Shown here one piece after another: positions 35,488 to 46,468 of a DNA stretch of 64,000 nt. This stretch comes from Phaeosaccion multiseriatum (Eukaryota > Ochrophyta, other classes), in NCBI GenBank assembly GCA_965112735.1, contig OZ218950.1, positions 1,488,001 to 1,552,000 on the forward strand, written 5' to 3'. Each line of letters opens with the position of its first letter. Within the stretch, counting starts at the first letter, position 1. Position numbers and translations under genes: made by a program. The notes beneath the pieces are model-generated. The model saw only the letters and a program-made list of their open reading frames with translations. It was not told the DNA's origin and searched no databases.

Positions 35488-37129
35488 ATGAAGTCCGCCG
35501 GAGTCTTCACTGTAGCAGCAGCAGTGTGTGCGACGCAATGTGCGGGTTTCCTTGTGCCTCAGCCAATGTCGGCACTCACATCATGTAGGAGAAGCAGGTC
35601 CTCAGCACGGACAGTAATGAGCATGGTAAGGGAGAGCATCTGCGGAGACGAGTACCAAAAGAGTTTCTTCCTTCTCCTTCTCCTCTCCGCTCTCCGCTAT
35701 CCTCCTCCTTCTCATTCTCGTCTTCGTCCTCCTCTTCCTTCTCCTTTCTTCTTCCATCGTCCCCACTCCCTCTCGTAGTTGTTGCACCACTCTTCAGCGT
35801 GGGTGGGATGCGTTTTACTTACTCCATACGACTTCCTCCCCTTCTGTACCACTCCCTCCCCCCTCCCCGTGTTCCCTTCCCGTCTCTCGATGAGACAGGC
35901 CCCTCCCGCAGACAAGACAGGCTTGCACGGGACACAGTCGCGCTTCATGCCCATTGTGCAGATCGACGAAGACGAGCATATGCCGCAAAACATTGCCATC
36001 GCTGGGGAATACCCGGGAATCACCGCCGAGGAGCTTAAGGCAACACCTTTCTCCACAGAAGCACCAGAAGAAGGCTCATGGCAGTACGATTTCACAGATG
36101 CGGAAGGCCCGCAAGTGAGTCCCGCCTGTCAATCAGTAGGTTGATGCAGCAGGGGGAAACCCTCGCGCCCTGCGCTCGAGGCTCCAAACGTTGATTCTCT
36201 GATGGTACACAGCTGACACTTGTCCCTTGGCACAGCCCCGGCCTGCTCATACAGTCTCTGCCCCACCCTATCCTATCTCTATGCGTCCTCCTTCCCTCCC
36301 TCTCTCCCTCCTCCTTCTTTCTGACGGCTCTGCTCGGCTCCACATGCTTGCCTCTTGCGTATCCTCTTTCTCTCGTATCGCCCCTCCCTCCCCTCTCAGC
36401 TCGGTACCGTGGCGCTGCCCGGCTCAGACCTGTTGGCAGCGATGGCGGACCCAGTAATTGTGGTGGCGAATAGTATGCAGCTCAATATCGAACTGGCCGA
36501 AAACGATGTACGTGCTTATGGGGAAACAAAACTTGTTGTCGGATGCTGGGAATGCTGGAGTGGTTTGAGCTGATAGGGTATTGAGGGATGGTCGCCCCTT
36601 CCTTCATACCTGTACTGAGAAGAAAGAGAGTTTTCTCCACCAGACTTACGCACTGTCTCTGGCTCCTCCCCCTCCTCCTCCCCCTCCTCCTCTTCGCTCT
36701 CCTCCTCCTCCTCCTCCTCCTCCTCCTCCTCCTCCTCCTCCTCCTCCTCCTCCTCTTCCTCCTCTTCGTCCTCCTCCTCCTCCTCCTCCTCCTCCTCCTC
36801 CTCCTCTTCCTCCTTCTCCTCCTCCTCCTCCTCCTCCATCACCACCATCACCAACCAACCACCGCCTCTTTCACCCCCTCCCCCCCCCCCCCCCACATAC
36901 ACAGCAAACGGAGGTGCTGCTAGTGGTGGACAGAGGAGACACAAGGGAGGACTTAGGAAAGTTCTTTGTGTGGCAGAACCCGGAGGGTGAGGTGGTGGTG
37001 AGGTACTTCCTAGAGCAGCCAGGGGCAGGCTGGACCATCTTGGGGAGGGTTGGGCAGGTGATGATGCCATGGTTGGCGTCAATGGGGAAACAGACGTCAG
37101 GTTTCGCAGAGGAGAGCGAGTCTTACTAA
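35488..37129 (+). CDS. Predicted plastid-targeted protein of unknown function
   Basis: Four exons, 35488-35625, 35899-36114, 36400-36507 and 36905-37129, all phase 0, about 228 residues. I do not recognise the family. The start MKSAGVFTVAAAVCATQCAGF is a signal peptide with a Phe just after the likely cleavage site. A Ser/Arg-rich stretch follows, the pattern of a bipartite pre-sequence for a secondary plastid. The mature part is acidic, then 'VALPGSDLLAAMADPVIVVA' and 'LLVVDRGDTREDLGKFFVWQ', ending with 'YFLEQPGAGWTILGRVGQVM'. It has no obvious transmembrane helix after the pre-sequence and no cofactor motif I can name. The last intron holds a long CTC tract. A nuclear-encoded stromal or lumenal accessory protein is the best guess. 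Confidence 0.7.
36660..36838 (+). repeat. (CTC)n trinucleotide tract in the plastid-protein gene intron
   Basis: About 180 nt of CTC/TTC repeat, followed by C-runs up to the acceptor at 36904. It lies in the last intron and produces long false Pro/Leu and, antisense, Glu frames. Confidence 0.92.
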
Positions 37130-38055
37130 AGGGGGGGGGTCATTGTTAGAGGAGGAGGAGGAGGAGGAGGAGGAGGAGGAGGAAGAAGAAGATAGTGATG
37201 AAGAGGAGGAGGAGAAACGGGAGGAGGAGGAAACTGGAGAAAGACAAGAGCAGCAGGGTGAACACATACACAAGAGGGGAGGGTGTAGATTACGTACCGT
37301 GTAGCTCTGTCGCCGTCCGCCCCTCCTTGAAACAAGGCCCTTTATCGCTCTAAAGACGAAACGATAGGGTCCGACTCATGAGGAGATGGAGGACGAGGAC
37401 GAGGACGAGGCGGGATCCTCCGGTGGCTGGAAGCTTACTTACTGGACTTGATTACTCCTTTGGTAGGGAGGGCTTGGTTCATTCAGCGCTTCAGAGTACG
37501 GCTGTGGCTTGGACCTGATGTGTGGTCGATACTTAATTTTAATTTGCTTTGCTTCGCTTCGTCTGTTAATCATACTTCACAGTGCTACTCTGTTGATACT
37601 TGGTCTTGGACCTCCTCTCTGTCTGCGAGTCTTGATGGTCTGAGAGGCGAGAGTGCTGTGAGCGAAGCGAAAGCTCCACAACGCAGTCAGTCAATGCTAT
37701 CGGGAGGTAGGCGGGCAAGCAAGGAGTGGGGGGGGGGGGGGGCTTCAGTAGAAAACCCTTGCGGCGAGTGGGCTGCTCGGCGCCGGCGTGCTCCCTTCCC
37801 CTCCCTCCCTCGCAACGATGACGCCTGCCTGCCCCACGTCCTTGTTTCTCCCTCTCTCGCAGCGGCTGTTGCCGTCGAGCCCTCCCTCCCTCCCCCCGCC
37901 CTACCCGTTGCTTCTTTTCTCGCTGACCAGCACCGCCAGACGAAGCACAAAAGCCGCTGCTCCACTGGTAAGCAAGCAAGCTCGTAAGCAAGAACCCTTT
38001 TTTCTCGACCAGGGCGGAAGAGCGGCATCGGAGTCACTCGCTCATCGCGCTGAAG
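37130..38055. other. Region downstream of the plastid-protein gene; (GGA)n tract and possible unplaced exons
   Basis: A (GGA)n run at 37148-37183 follows the stop codon closely. At 37860-37970 there are pyrimidine-rich stretches ending in CAG and a GTAAGC donor-like site at 37971, which could belong to small exons of the candidate gene ending at 38232. Nothing is firm. Confidence 0.4.
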
Positions 38056-38232
38056 ATGAGGAGGAGGAGGCAACCCCATGACGTTGGCGTCCTCTACCCG
38101 CTCTTCCCTCCCTCTCCCCCCCCCCCAAATGCACGGAGACTCTCACGCAGTAGTGCAGTAGCGCACATCCTCGGTGCGGTTCTCGGCTCTTGGGCGCTGT
38201 ACAAAGCCTCCAAGGCCTCCAGTGTCACATGA
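38056..38232 (+). CDS. Possible small hydrophobic-tail protein or terminal exon
   Basis: An open frame from ATG 38056 to TGA 38230-38232 encodes 58 residues. The frame stays open upstream to an acceptor-like CAG at 38010-38012. The first part is very basic (MRRRRQPHDVG), then a proline run, then 'SAVAHILGAVLGSWALYKAS', which looks like a single membrane or amphipathic helix with small-residue spacing. This reads as protein rather than repeat noise, but there is no family match. It may be the last exon of a gene with earlier exons at about 37936-37970. It is listed as a candidate only. Confidence 0.3.
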   Translation: MRRRRQPHDVGVLYPLFPPSPPPPNARRLSRSSAVAHILGAVLGSWALYKASKASSVT

Positions 38233-38631
38233 CGAGGCTTCAAGTACCCTTGCTCTCCACCCACCAGAGCCGTCTCTACTCACGTTGCCCGCTTCGAACA
38301 CTCAAGGCCGTGCTCGGCAGGGGGGGCAGGGGCGGCAAGCTTCTCCATGCTAAAGTCACTGAGCCTCTCCCTCCACAATCGCCAAAGGCCCACCGCGTCC
38401 TCTCGCGAATGAAGGGAGGGGCGGCAGGTTTCCGTTTCTGTGCTCAGGCCCAGGCGGGCGATGGGCACCCCTCCTCTCCACAAAAGATGAATGCGACCAC
38501 CACCGCCGCGCCACCCGCCACCTCCGCCACGGAGAGTGTGTTGTTGCCTCACCGGGCTCAGACACACACAGAGAGAGAGAGAGAGAACAGAGGCGGCAAG
38601 AGAATAGAACGAGGACGACGAAGGAAGCCCT
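38233..38631. other. Region 3' of the REX1B-like gene
   Basis: No further gene was seen between the candidate at 38232 and the minus-strand stop at 38632. A GA tract lies at 38572-38586. Confidence 0.45.
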
Positions 38632-39860
38632 CTACAGCTCGCACACCTCGTAGCGGAATTCCTCGAGCTGCTCATTGATCTGCTCCACCACCCCTCCGAT
38701 CTGCAGTCTCAGCTGCGCCACCTCCGCACCCATGAGCAGGTCAACAGTGCTTCCGTCCTGCTCGCCGCCACCGCCGCCGCCGCTGCTGCTGCTGCTGCTG
38801 CTGCTGCTCTCGGTTGCTGTGGTGGGAGACATTCGCTGGTGTCTCCGAATGGTCTCCAGGTGCAGAGCAGTGCTAAGGAGCAGCTTTCGTTCCTCCAGCT
38901 TTTGTACTCTGTTGTGTGTGCATCGGGGCCCAAGAGGGGGCTTTGATTAGAGAGGGAGCTGGTGCGCCGGCTGAGGAGCTTTAGCAGCCTAGGGCTGGGG
39001 TAAAGGCGGGTAAAGGCTAGTCGCTCTTCCCACGGCATCACGTCATTCGAATCACCGTTCTCAAGCGACACTCTCAGTGACTTACTTGGTGACAATGTCG
39101 GCCATGGCCGTGCGTCCGTGCGTGTCACGGAGGGTGTCTCTGATCGCATTGATGGAGTCACTTAGTGCCGCAAACGCAGCCGTGGTCTCGCCGCAAAGGG
39201 CGGCATATCCCGCCATCCCCCCCAATCCACTGTTCTCCCCCCCTTGTCCTCCTCCACTCCCCCCCTCCTCCTCATCCTGCTCGCCACGAACGGGCGGGGA
39301 GAGCAGGAGGCCCAGGCCTTCGTCGAAGTTACGATACGCGATGACCCGCCCCTCTTGCGCTGCACTGAAGGCCTTGGCGACTTCGGCCGCCGTCAGAGAT
39401 TGGAGTGCCTCTCGCAGCTTGCGCCGTTGCTCTTCCTGTCGCTGCTGCTGCTCCTCCTCCTGCTGCCGTCGCTGCTTTTCATCATGTAGGGAATCCTCAT
39501 CCCCACTCACTTCTCTCCCTCCAATCTCATGTCTTTGCTCGTCCGTTGGCTGTGCAGGGGGTTCGGCGGCTGGGGCCACGTTGGTCCCGGCACTGAGATC
39601 AATCACCTGCCCCTCAGGCGCTACCCAAGTGCAGAGAGTCAGAAAGAGGATAATATCGCAGTTCGAGGGAGGAGAATGCAGTCGAGTGAGCGGGACAGAG
39701 GTCAGGGGTACGGCACGGGTGATGTGATGGTCTACGGAAATCTCGATCTTGACTCACTTGCGTCAAGGGTCTGGCCTCCAGCGCTGCCGTGGTCGTCTCC
39801 CAAGTCGCACGCACAGGGCTTCCTGGCACTGAGAGCCTTCAGAGCATCTCCAACCTCCAT
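38632..39860 (-). CDS. REX1B-domain-like coiled-coil protein
   Basis: Three exons (minus), 39860-39758, 39620-39086 and 38908-38632, joined in phases 1 and 2, about 304 residues. The middle reads 'AAEVAKAFSAAQEGRVIAYR' followed by NFDEGLGLL, then 'GYAALCGETTAAFAALSD', and across the second junction 'VQKLEERKLLLSTALHLETI'. This arrangement matches my memory of the 'required for excision 1-B' family (REX1B, first linked to DNA repair in Chlamydomonas). The match is by pattern, not by search. Upstream of the domain is a Gln/Glu/Arg coiled coil. Downstream come poly-Ser and poly-Gly runs and a helix 'QLRLQIGGVVEQINEQLEEF'. It is head to head with TMEM208, only 140 bp away. Confidence 0.6.
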
Positions 39861-40000
39861 TATCCACAATTTTGGGGAAACCTCGACAGCTCTCGATTGG
39901 TAGGCAGCCAGACGGATGGCACTGGACGGCAGTGTTCCCTTTCCCCCCTCCTTCCTTTTCCCTTTCCCACTCTTTAAGCTGTCTGTACAAAGAGAGAATC
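39861..40000. promoter_or_regulatory. Compact bidirectional promoter, REX1B-like (-) / TMEM208 (+)
   Basis: Only 140 bp separate the two divergent start codons. An inverted CCAAT box (ATTGG, 39895-39899) lies about a quarter of the way across. The TMEM208-proximal half is a pyrimidine-rich C/T stretch (39933-39975). Function as a shared promoter is inferred from the spacing. Confidence 0.6.
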
Positions 40001-40551
40001 ATGGCTGGCCAAGCGGCTAAGAAGGCGCAGCAGCGGACTGAGAAGGCTGGCGAGATGTACTTCCCGCTCGTCATGGGGGTCAACGCGCTGTATATCCTCC
40101 TTCGAGGTGAGGAACCATCCCTCCTCTCCCCTCTCCATCCCCTCTCCTTACATTCCTGTCTGCATGCTCCCCTTGTTCTTCAGTCATCCTGCGCTTCTCC
40201 ACGTTCGGCTGGTGGAATGCAGCGGGCCTGGTGCTGACCTCCGCGCTGTACAAGGTGTGCTACGTGGGGTGCGTTCACCAAGCGGGCACCGCTCAGCTTA
40301 CCGGCGGTGCGGGCTACTACTTCGACGTCCTGTGCCTCCTGATTGCTTGCCAACTGGGCTGCTGCTACTCCGATAAGGCATGGTTCATTCTTCTCCTCAT
40401 TCCAGGGTACGCGGTGTTCGTCGGAGGGCAGGCATTGTTAGCGGCTCGAGCAGCGGCTCGAGGGGAAGCTCCACCAGAGAAGGACGAGAAAGAGTTGGAG
40501 AGAGAGAGGAAGAGGGAAGCCAAGAAGCAAAAGATCAAGTACAGGAGATGA
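40001..40551 (+). CDS. TMEM208: TMEM208 / SND2 ER membrane protein
   Basis: ER membrane protein of the SRP-independent (SND) targeting route. Two exons, 40001-40106 and 40184-40551, joined in phase 1, about 157 residues, close to the family's 150-190. A short basic N-terminus (MAGQAAKKAQQRTEKAGEM) precedes the first hydrophobic pair ('YFPLVMGVNALYILL', then 'AGLVLTSALYKVCYVGCVH'). A second pair follows ('YFDVLCLLIACQLGCCYSD', then 'WFILLLIPGYAVFVGGQALL'). The tail is charged (EKDEKELERERKREAKKQK), typical for this family. It shares its upstream region with the REX1B-like gene. Confidence 0.85.
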
Positions 40552-40917
40552 CGGACAGACAGCAACGGCAGCAACGGAAGTAGCAGCAGCAGCAGCACCA
40601 GCACCACACCAGCGCTCTGAGCATCATGTGCATTTTTTGTGTGTTTGTCTTCGTGTCGGCGGACCTCCACCAATCTCTCTGGTCCGTGGAATCATGTGCT
40701 TAGAGAGGCGAAGCCAAGAAGTTACGCATTGGTTTAAGTGAGAACAGGAGGAGTTGCGGCGGCGGCGGTGGTGGCGACGGCGAAGGGGGGCGGTGGGTCA
40801 TGAAGACTTGCTTTTGTGCATTTGCCTGCCTTTTTTGAAATAGGAGGGCGACAGAGCTATCGATTGCAGGAGCGAAACACTCCGCCAAGCAGCAGGAGCA
40901 GCAAGCATCAGCAGCAG

Positions 40918-41017
40918 GTTGGTATTCGCTCGCAAGCTTGAAGTACCCATGGGGGACACAGAAGAAGACTGCTTCCGTTTCTACCGTGGCAACTTAAGCT
41001 TGCGAGCGAATCCCAAC
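40918..41017. repeat. 22-bp inverted repeat with 56-nt spacer
   Basis: The left arm 40918-40939 and right arm 40996-41017 pair with one mismatch over 22 bp (core ATTCGCTCGCAAGCTT). This could be a hairpin or a pair of terminal inverted repeats. Confidence 0.8.
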
Positions 41018-41414
41018 TGAAGACTCAGATGCTCGCGCATCGCAACGGAAATAGAGATGGGTGTCGTGTCATCCCATCCTCCGACCCACAGCCCTACTTG
41101 AGCGTGTGGCCGTTCCCAGAACTTCTCTTGTGTACACCTCATTGCCGCCTCTCCCGCGTAGGTCAGAAGCGGCGACGAGTGGACTTTGAGGTCCTCTGGG
41201 AGAGCCCACATACTCAACGACGGTTGGTCGGGACGAAGGCCAGTAAGGCGAAGGCCGGCTGTGTCGTTGTTGTGAGGTGGTGTGATGCGAACGGGGCTCT
41301 TTGTAACTTGATGGAAAGGAAGGTGCTGCCTTCTCGCCTTCGGTGATGTGGATGAAGGCGCGAAGGAGATGGCGCGGCAATGGGGGAGAGGGAATCCTGC
41401 GGGCAGTGTAGGTG

Positions 41415-41704
41415 TATGGGTCAGAACTTCGACGTTGGGAATCAAGGAGGTCTATTTTGGGTCCTACTCGGGCACATGGAAGGGAATAGTTGTTTTCAAG
41501 GGAATCGTGTGAGGCACTGGCAACGTCTACACTACACCTGACACCATCTGAAAGTACACTCTCCACTCTTCAAGGTGATGGATGCTCGTTGTTGACATTG
41601 CTCATTCCTTACACGATTCCCCTGAGCACGACGACCTATCGTTTCCCCCACTATGACCCAAAGTAGACCTCCTTCGCTTCCCAAGGTCGAAGTGCTGACC
41701 CATA
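41415..41704. repeat. Imperfect ~95-bp inverted repeat with ~100-nt loop
   Basis: The left arm 41415-41510 and right arm 41611-41704 are imperfect reverse complements. Matching blocks include TATGGGTCAG, AAGGAGGTCTA, TTTGGGTC and GGGAATCGTGT. Weaker similarity continues inward. This is the shape of a degraded hairpin-type element or MITE. Confidence 0.7.
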
Positions 41705-42663
41705 GCAGCTGGCCGGAAGTCAGGGAGGGAGGGAACTGCACCGTGGGTAGGCAGCTAATCCGGCAGCTAACCGAGGAGGTGAGCGACAGTTCAGGGGATA
41801 AACCAGCATGGTAGAAATGATCTGACCCCAATCCAACATGACTGCATCCCTCCTCGTTCGAGTGTGTAGAATTGTCGGGAAGATTAGAGTCAGCGGTAGG
41901 CTGTATAGGCAGCTACTACACTGCCCCTCCTTGTCACTGACTGAAAACCCTCGCGACCCATACATCTGCAGAAGCGTTGAGTCCGGTGACGCTCCTCCCT
42001 AGTTCGTCAAACTAGCGGTTGGCCCTCGGGGTTGGCTGGCTAGCCATGATGCATAAATCGATTAGCGGGCCGCCCCTTTCGGGGCGAATCGGGGTCTAAT
42101 GAAACTGAAATTGAAGCTGCAGAAGCGTGTGGGACGACGATCGCTCCCTGAATAAAAAGGTAGTTTAAACAATGATAACGTGGAGGGAGGCGGAGTCACA
42201 TCTTAGTTGAGTCTCTCAAGGAGTAATCAATACAGGAGGGCGGGAGGGAGGGAGGGGAAAAGGAAAAGGAGCAAGGGGAGATGTTGCCATTTGGAGCTGA
42301 AATCACCAACATGCGGATCCGCACCGATCCGCGGTGGTTCGGTTCGACATACCCCACACGCAAACGTGAAAGAGGGAGAGCACAAGCCCCCCCTCGTGGA
42401 TGATCATCCACACTGCTCGCCTGATTTCGTGTTGCAGCCGTAGCCGCTGGTCTAGCGGGACAGGGTGGCTGAAACCTTCTTCTGGCCACAGAACACACAC
42501 GCCTCTCTCTTCAGGGCCCACCTTCCGCACGGCAACAGCAAGGGCAGCAGCTACAGTGGCAACAGAAGGACGTGTGCTTGGGAAGGCACACACAGAAGGC
42601 AGACGAGGTCCCAGCGCCCAGACCACACGCAGCAGTAGCAGCAGGAGGAGGAGTAGCTCCACG

Positions 42664-43220
42664 ATGATTGATGTTGATAGCCTGCCCCCCCCCCCCCCCG
42701 GCCACAAGCTCATCAAGGAGGGCCAGGCTGCGGTACCTTTCAGCGAAGGAAACGAGGTCTTCTACAACCCAGTCCAGGTATCGTCAAGAAAGGAAAGACA
42801 ACACCCCCCCTCTTGCCTTGACATCGTTTGTGTCTTGGACAACGCCGCGAAGTGAATGAATGTCCCATATCGTGTTGATCAACTGGGCTGTGAACGTTTA
42901 CCACTCCCCCCCTTCCCAGCCTCCTCCTCCTCCTCCTCCTGCAACTGATGATGATCCTGACCATGATCACGATGATAACGCAACGTATCTTCCCCCCGTG
43001 GTGTGACTGAATAGGAGTTCAACAGAGACTTGTCCATTCAAATGATCAAGCTCTTCGTCGAGAAACGCAAGCAGGAGCAGGCAGAGGCGGTGGCCAAGAA
43101 GGCCAAGAAGAAGGCCGGCGAAAAGTGGACAGAGGTAAGTGGGCAAAGGTGTGGGTGATGTATTCAGTCAGCGAATGCCCAAGGAGTGCGTCCACTGCTT
43201 AGTTGGTAGCGTTAGATGAG

Positions 43221-43253
<33 letters not shown>

Positions 43254-43317
43254 ACTGGGAGGTTATGTCGTTATCCGTCAGCGACTACCCACCTCAACAC
43301 TTACACGCCCACAAACA

Positions 43318-43382
<65 letters not shown>

Positions 43383-46150
43383 CCTGTCTCCTCCTCCAGG
43401 CTGACCAGAGCACCCTCGATGCCCAGGATTGGGCGGCGAAGGCGGAGGAGACAGCAAGCACCGACGGGGTGGTGATTCTCGACGCGCTGGCGGCCACGGC
43501 ACTGCGCTCCATCCGCTACTGCAAGGAGATACCCGGCGTTAAGAAGGTATATGGGTGGTAGGGCGGGCGGGAAGGGGAGGGAGGGGAGGCATGCAGGCAG
43601 GCAGGCACACAGACACACACACCCATCTCGTGCTTCCCCCCTCCTTTCTTTCTCTGTCTCTATCCCCCTCTCCCTCTCCCTCTCTCCTCCCGCACTCCCC
43701 CCCCTCTCTCTCTCTCCCTCCCTCCGTCCCTCTCCCTCTCTCCCTACACCCCTAAGGTGGTCGTGAATGACCTTGAGGAGGCAGCTGTGGAGGCTGCGAA
43801 ACGCAACATTGAATACAACCAAGTGGACCCTGCCAAGGTGTCTGTGCAACAGGGAGACGCCTCTCTCGTCATGTACACAGCCCAGTCCAAGAAGGAGCAG
43901 TTCGACGTTATCGACTTGGATCCGTATGGCAGCGCGGTACCCTTCATAGACGCAGCAGTGCAGGTGCGTCGTGCGTGTGGCTTGGAAGGCGCAGGAGCAG
44001 AAATTGGACCGAGCAATTGGTACCCTCCCCTCCTCTCCCCTCCCCTCCCCTCCCCTACTCTCCACGTTTCCTTTGGACATACGAAACAAACACATCATCC
44101 AAAACATGCCTCAACACAAATCAAACACCAACCCAATCAACAGGCGGTGTCCGACGGCGGTCTGCTATGCGTTACATGCACAGACATGATCGTGCTGTCA
44201 GGCACTCAGCCCGACGTGTGCTTCGCCAAGTACGGCTGCCTGCCCAACAAGGTATTGCGTATATATTTCACTCCTCCTCCTCCTCCTCCTCCTCCTCCTC
44301 CTTCTTCTTCTTCTTCTTCTTCTTCTTCTTCTTCTTCTTCTTCTTCTTCTTCTTCTTCTTCTTCTTCTTCTTCTTCTTCTCCTCCTCCTCCTCCTTTCCT
44401 CCTCCTCCTTCTCTTGCTGTTACTTTGTACTTACTTGGAGGTTATGCTTTTGTTATGTGTGACGGCCACACTGTCCATTCTTTAGGCGCGCTATCTACAC
44501 GAAATGGCGCTACGCATCGTGCTCAACACGCTGGACAGGAGCGCCTGCCGTTACAAAAAGAAAGTGGTGCCTGTGCTGAGCGGCAGCATCGACTTCTACC
44601 TGCGCATCTTTGTCCGTGTCTTTCATGACCCCAAAGCGGTGCAGGAGTCGGGTTTTCGAACCGCCATGGTCTACCAGGTAAAAGTTTTTTTTAGTCTGTC
44701 TACATTTGTTCTCTCTCCTCTCCTCTCCACCTGGCCATAACCTTCTCTTTTCCGTCTTCCCCCACAACCAACAAAGCGACCCTCTCCGCCGCCGCGGATG
44801 GAATGCCTGACACTCAATTCTCTCTCTCCTGACACCCACCGCACTGCTGTCCTACCCCTTCACCCCACTCCCAGAGTACTGCCTGCTCATCCTTCTTTGT
44901 CCGCAACATCTCCGCTCGGAAACCCAACGGCTCGGGGGTTGTGGGCGCCAACACACATGGACTGGGGGAGTGTCCTCAGACGGGCTCTCGACTCAAAATA
45001 TCGGGCCCGATATGGAGCGACCCTATCCATGACGTGAGCTGGCTCAAGAAGCTCATAGGGAGGATGGAGGAGGTGGACACGCAGCCCTTCAAGCCAAAGA
45101 CGCATCAACGGATACATGGGATGGTAACGGCGATGAGGTGAGGGAGGAGAGGGGAGGAAGGGAAGGGAGGAGAGGGAGAGAGAAGAGAGAGAGTGAGTGA
45201 GTGAGTGAGTCCCCCCACCTCCCCCACCTCTCATACACTCACCCCCCCCCCTGACCCCCCTCGCCATCCACGCCAGCGAGGAGCTCCCCGACGTGCCTCT
45301 TCACTACAACCTTCCGTCCATCTGCAATGAGCTCCACTGCACCATGCCTAAGGCTTCGGAGTTTCATCAAGCCCTCATGAATGCAGGTTTCCGAGTCAGC
45401 ATCTGTCACAAGGACCCCAAAGGCTTCAAGACGGACGCCCCGGACAGTGTGGTGTGGGATGTGATGCGGTGTTGGGTGAAGTTACATCCCGTGGCACAGA
45501 GTCGCAAGGCCAAGGCGGATTCAGTTACCTCCATCATCCTCTCCAAGGTTGGTTGGTTGGTTGGGTGGTTTGGTTGGTTGGTTGGGTGGTTTGGTGGGTG
45601 AGTGGGTCGTTGGCTTGGTAGGCCGTGTCTCTTGCATGCACCGCACCCTACTCATCCGCATTGCGTTGCCTACCGATGTATCTATCTATCAATCTGTCTT
45701 ATGTATCTATCGCGGTGCTATCTTTCCTCCACCTGGGCTCTTGTTTCGTTGATTGGTTTGGTTTCGCAGGAGCCGGCTATCAGCGCAAACTTCACAGGTG
45801 GCAAGAAGGTGTACAAAGCGGAAGCCAAGCGATTCCTGCCCAATCCCGAGGCCAACTGGGGGCCCAAAGCAAGGGCCACAGGCAAGAAGAGAGGCCACGA
45901 CGGCAAACCAAACGAAGGAGGAGAGGGAGGAGGAGGAGGAGGAGGAGGAGGAGGAGGAGGCGTCACTGAGGGGGGAGCGGTGCAGCAGAAGGAGGGGGGG
46001 ACATCAGTGGCCACAGGAGCGGGAGAAGGCGGAGCCGACGCCGTGGGTCAGACAGCGACAAAGACGAAGAGAGAGGAGGGGCAGGAGCAGGAGGGAGAGG
46101 TTGAAGAGAAGAGGGCAAAGCGAGAGGAGGAGGGGGGGGGGGGGAAATAG
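42664..46150 (+). CDS. TRM1: tRNA (guanine26-N2)-dimethyltransferase Trm1
   Basis: SAM-dependent enzyme that makes m2,2-G at position 26 of many nuclear and mitochondrial tRNAs. Nine exons: 42664-42777, 43015-43134, 43400-43546, 43757-43963, 44144-44251, 44486-44677, 44875-45137, 45277-45547 and 45770-46150. All are in phase and give about 600 residues. Family marks are 'GNEVFYNPVQEFNRDLSIQM', 'DGVVILDALAATALRSIRY', the SAM-site end 'FDVIDLDPYGSAVPFID', 'GGLLCVTCTDMIVLSGTQPD', 'LRIVLNTLDRSACRYKKKVV' and 'LHYNLPSICNELHCTMPKAS'. The frame is open for about 88 codons upstream of ATG 42664, so a longer form with an organelle pre-sequence is possible. The C-terminus is a Gly run and a Lys/Glu tail instead of a recognisable zinc finger. 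Confidence 0.94.
43316..43377 (+). repeat. (CA)n microsatellite in a Trm1 intron
   Basis: Nearly pure CA dinucleotide array, about 60 nt, ending some 22 nt before the exon 3 acceptor. Confidence 0.95.
44270..44412 (+). repeat. (CTC)n-(TTC)n-(CTC)n tract in a Trm1 intron
   Basis: Compound pyrimidine trinucleotide array in the intron 44252-44485; its central TTC block alone is about 75 nt. Confidence 0.95.
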
Positions 46151-46468
46151 TTACATAATTGAAAGAGAGAATAATTTTTTGAGATAACTTTGGTTTCGAG
46201 TGGGGGTGCGGTCTCCGTTCCCTGAGAGTAAGAGGCCAGAAGGCGTTTCAGACCTCAGACATACGGTGAATGGACAAAGGCGTGGCATTGCACTCCTACA
46301 ACAAGAAAATGAGATGAGATATATTGAAGGACGTCGTAACATGGAAAGGACATCAAAGAAGGGGAGTGAAAAGGAGGCAGACAGGTAGACAGGTAGACAG
46401 GCAAACAAGCAGATATGTGTGTATATATGTAATAGGCAGGCTCGTTTCGGTGCCGTCGTTGTGCCCTC
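46151..46468. other. Convergent 3' region between Trm1 and CWC15
   Basis: No gene is visible. AT-richer sequence around 46150-46190 and 46300-46430 fits overlapping 3' ends. CAGACAGGTAGACAGG-type short repeats lie at 46378-46410. Confidence 0.5.

Larger units (their letters stand above)
40552..42663. other. 2.1-kb gene-poor stretch with inverted repeats, possible mobile-element remnant
   Basis: No supportable gene lies between TMEM208 and Trm1, the only same-strand neighbours in the right-hand three quarters of the window. From about 40920 to 42200 the composition differs from its surroundings, with almost no microsatellite. Two inverted repeats (listed separately) and a 12-bp near-duplication (GGCAGCTAATCC / GGCAGCTAACCG, about 41751-41774) lie here. 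Minus-strand frames up to 165 codons overlap the palindrome and show no domain. Confidence 0.5.

Noticed and set aside
36516-37082. 188-codon Glu-rich minus-strand frame
   Set aside because: Antisense of the CTC intron repeat and the last exon of the plastid-targeted gene.
42060-42110. GCCCC-TTT-CGGGGC hairpin as an RNA gene or terminator
   Set aside because: Single short GC hairpin without a T-run or any RNA-family signature; too weak to annotate.
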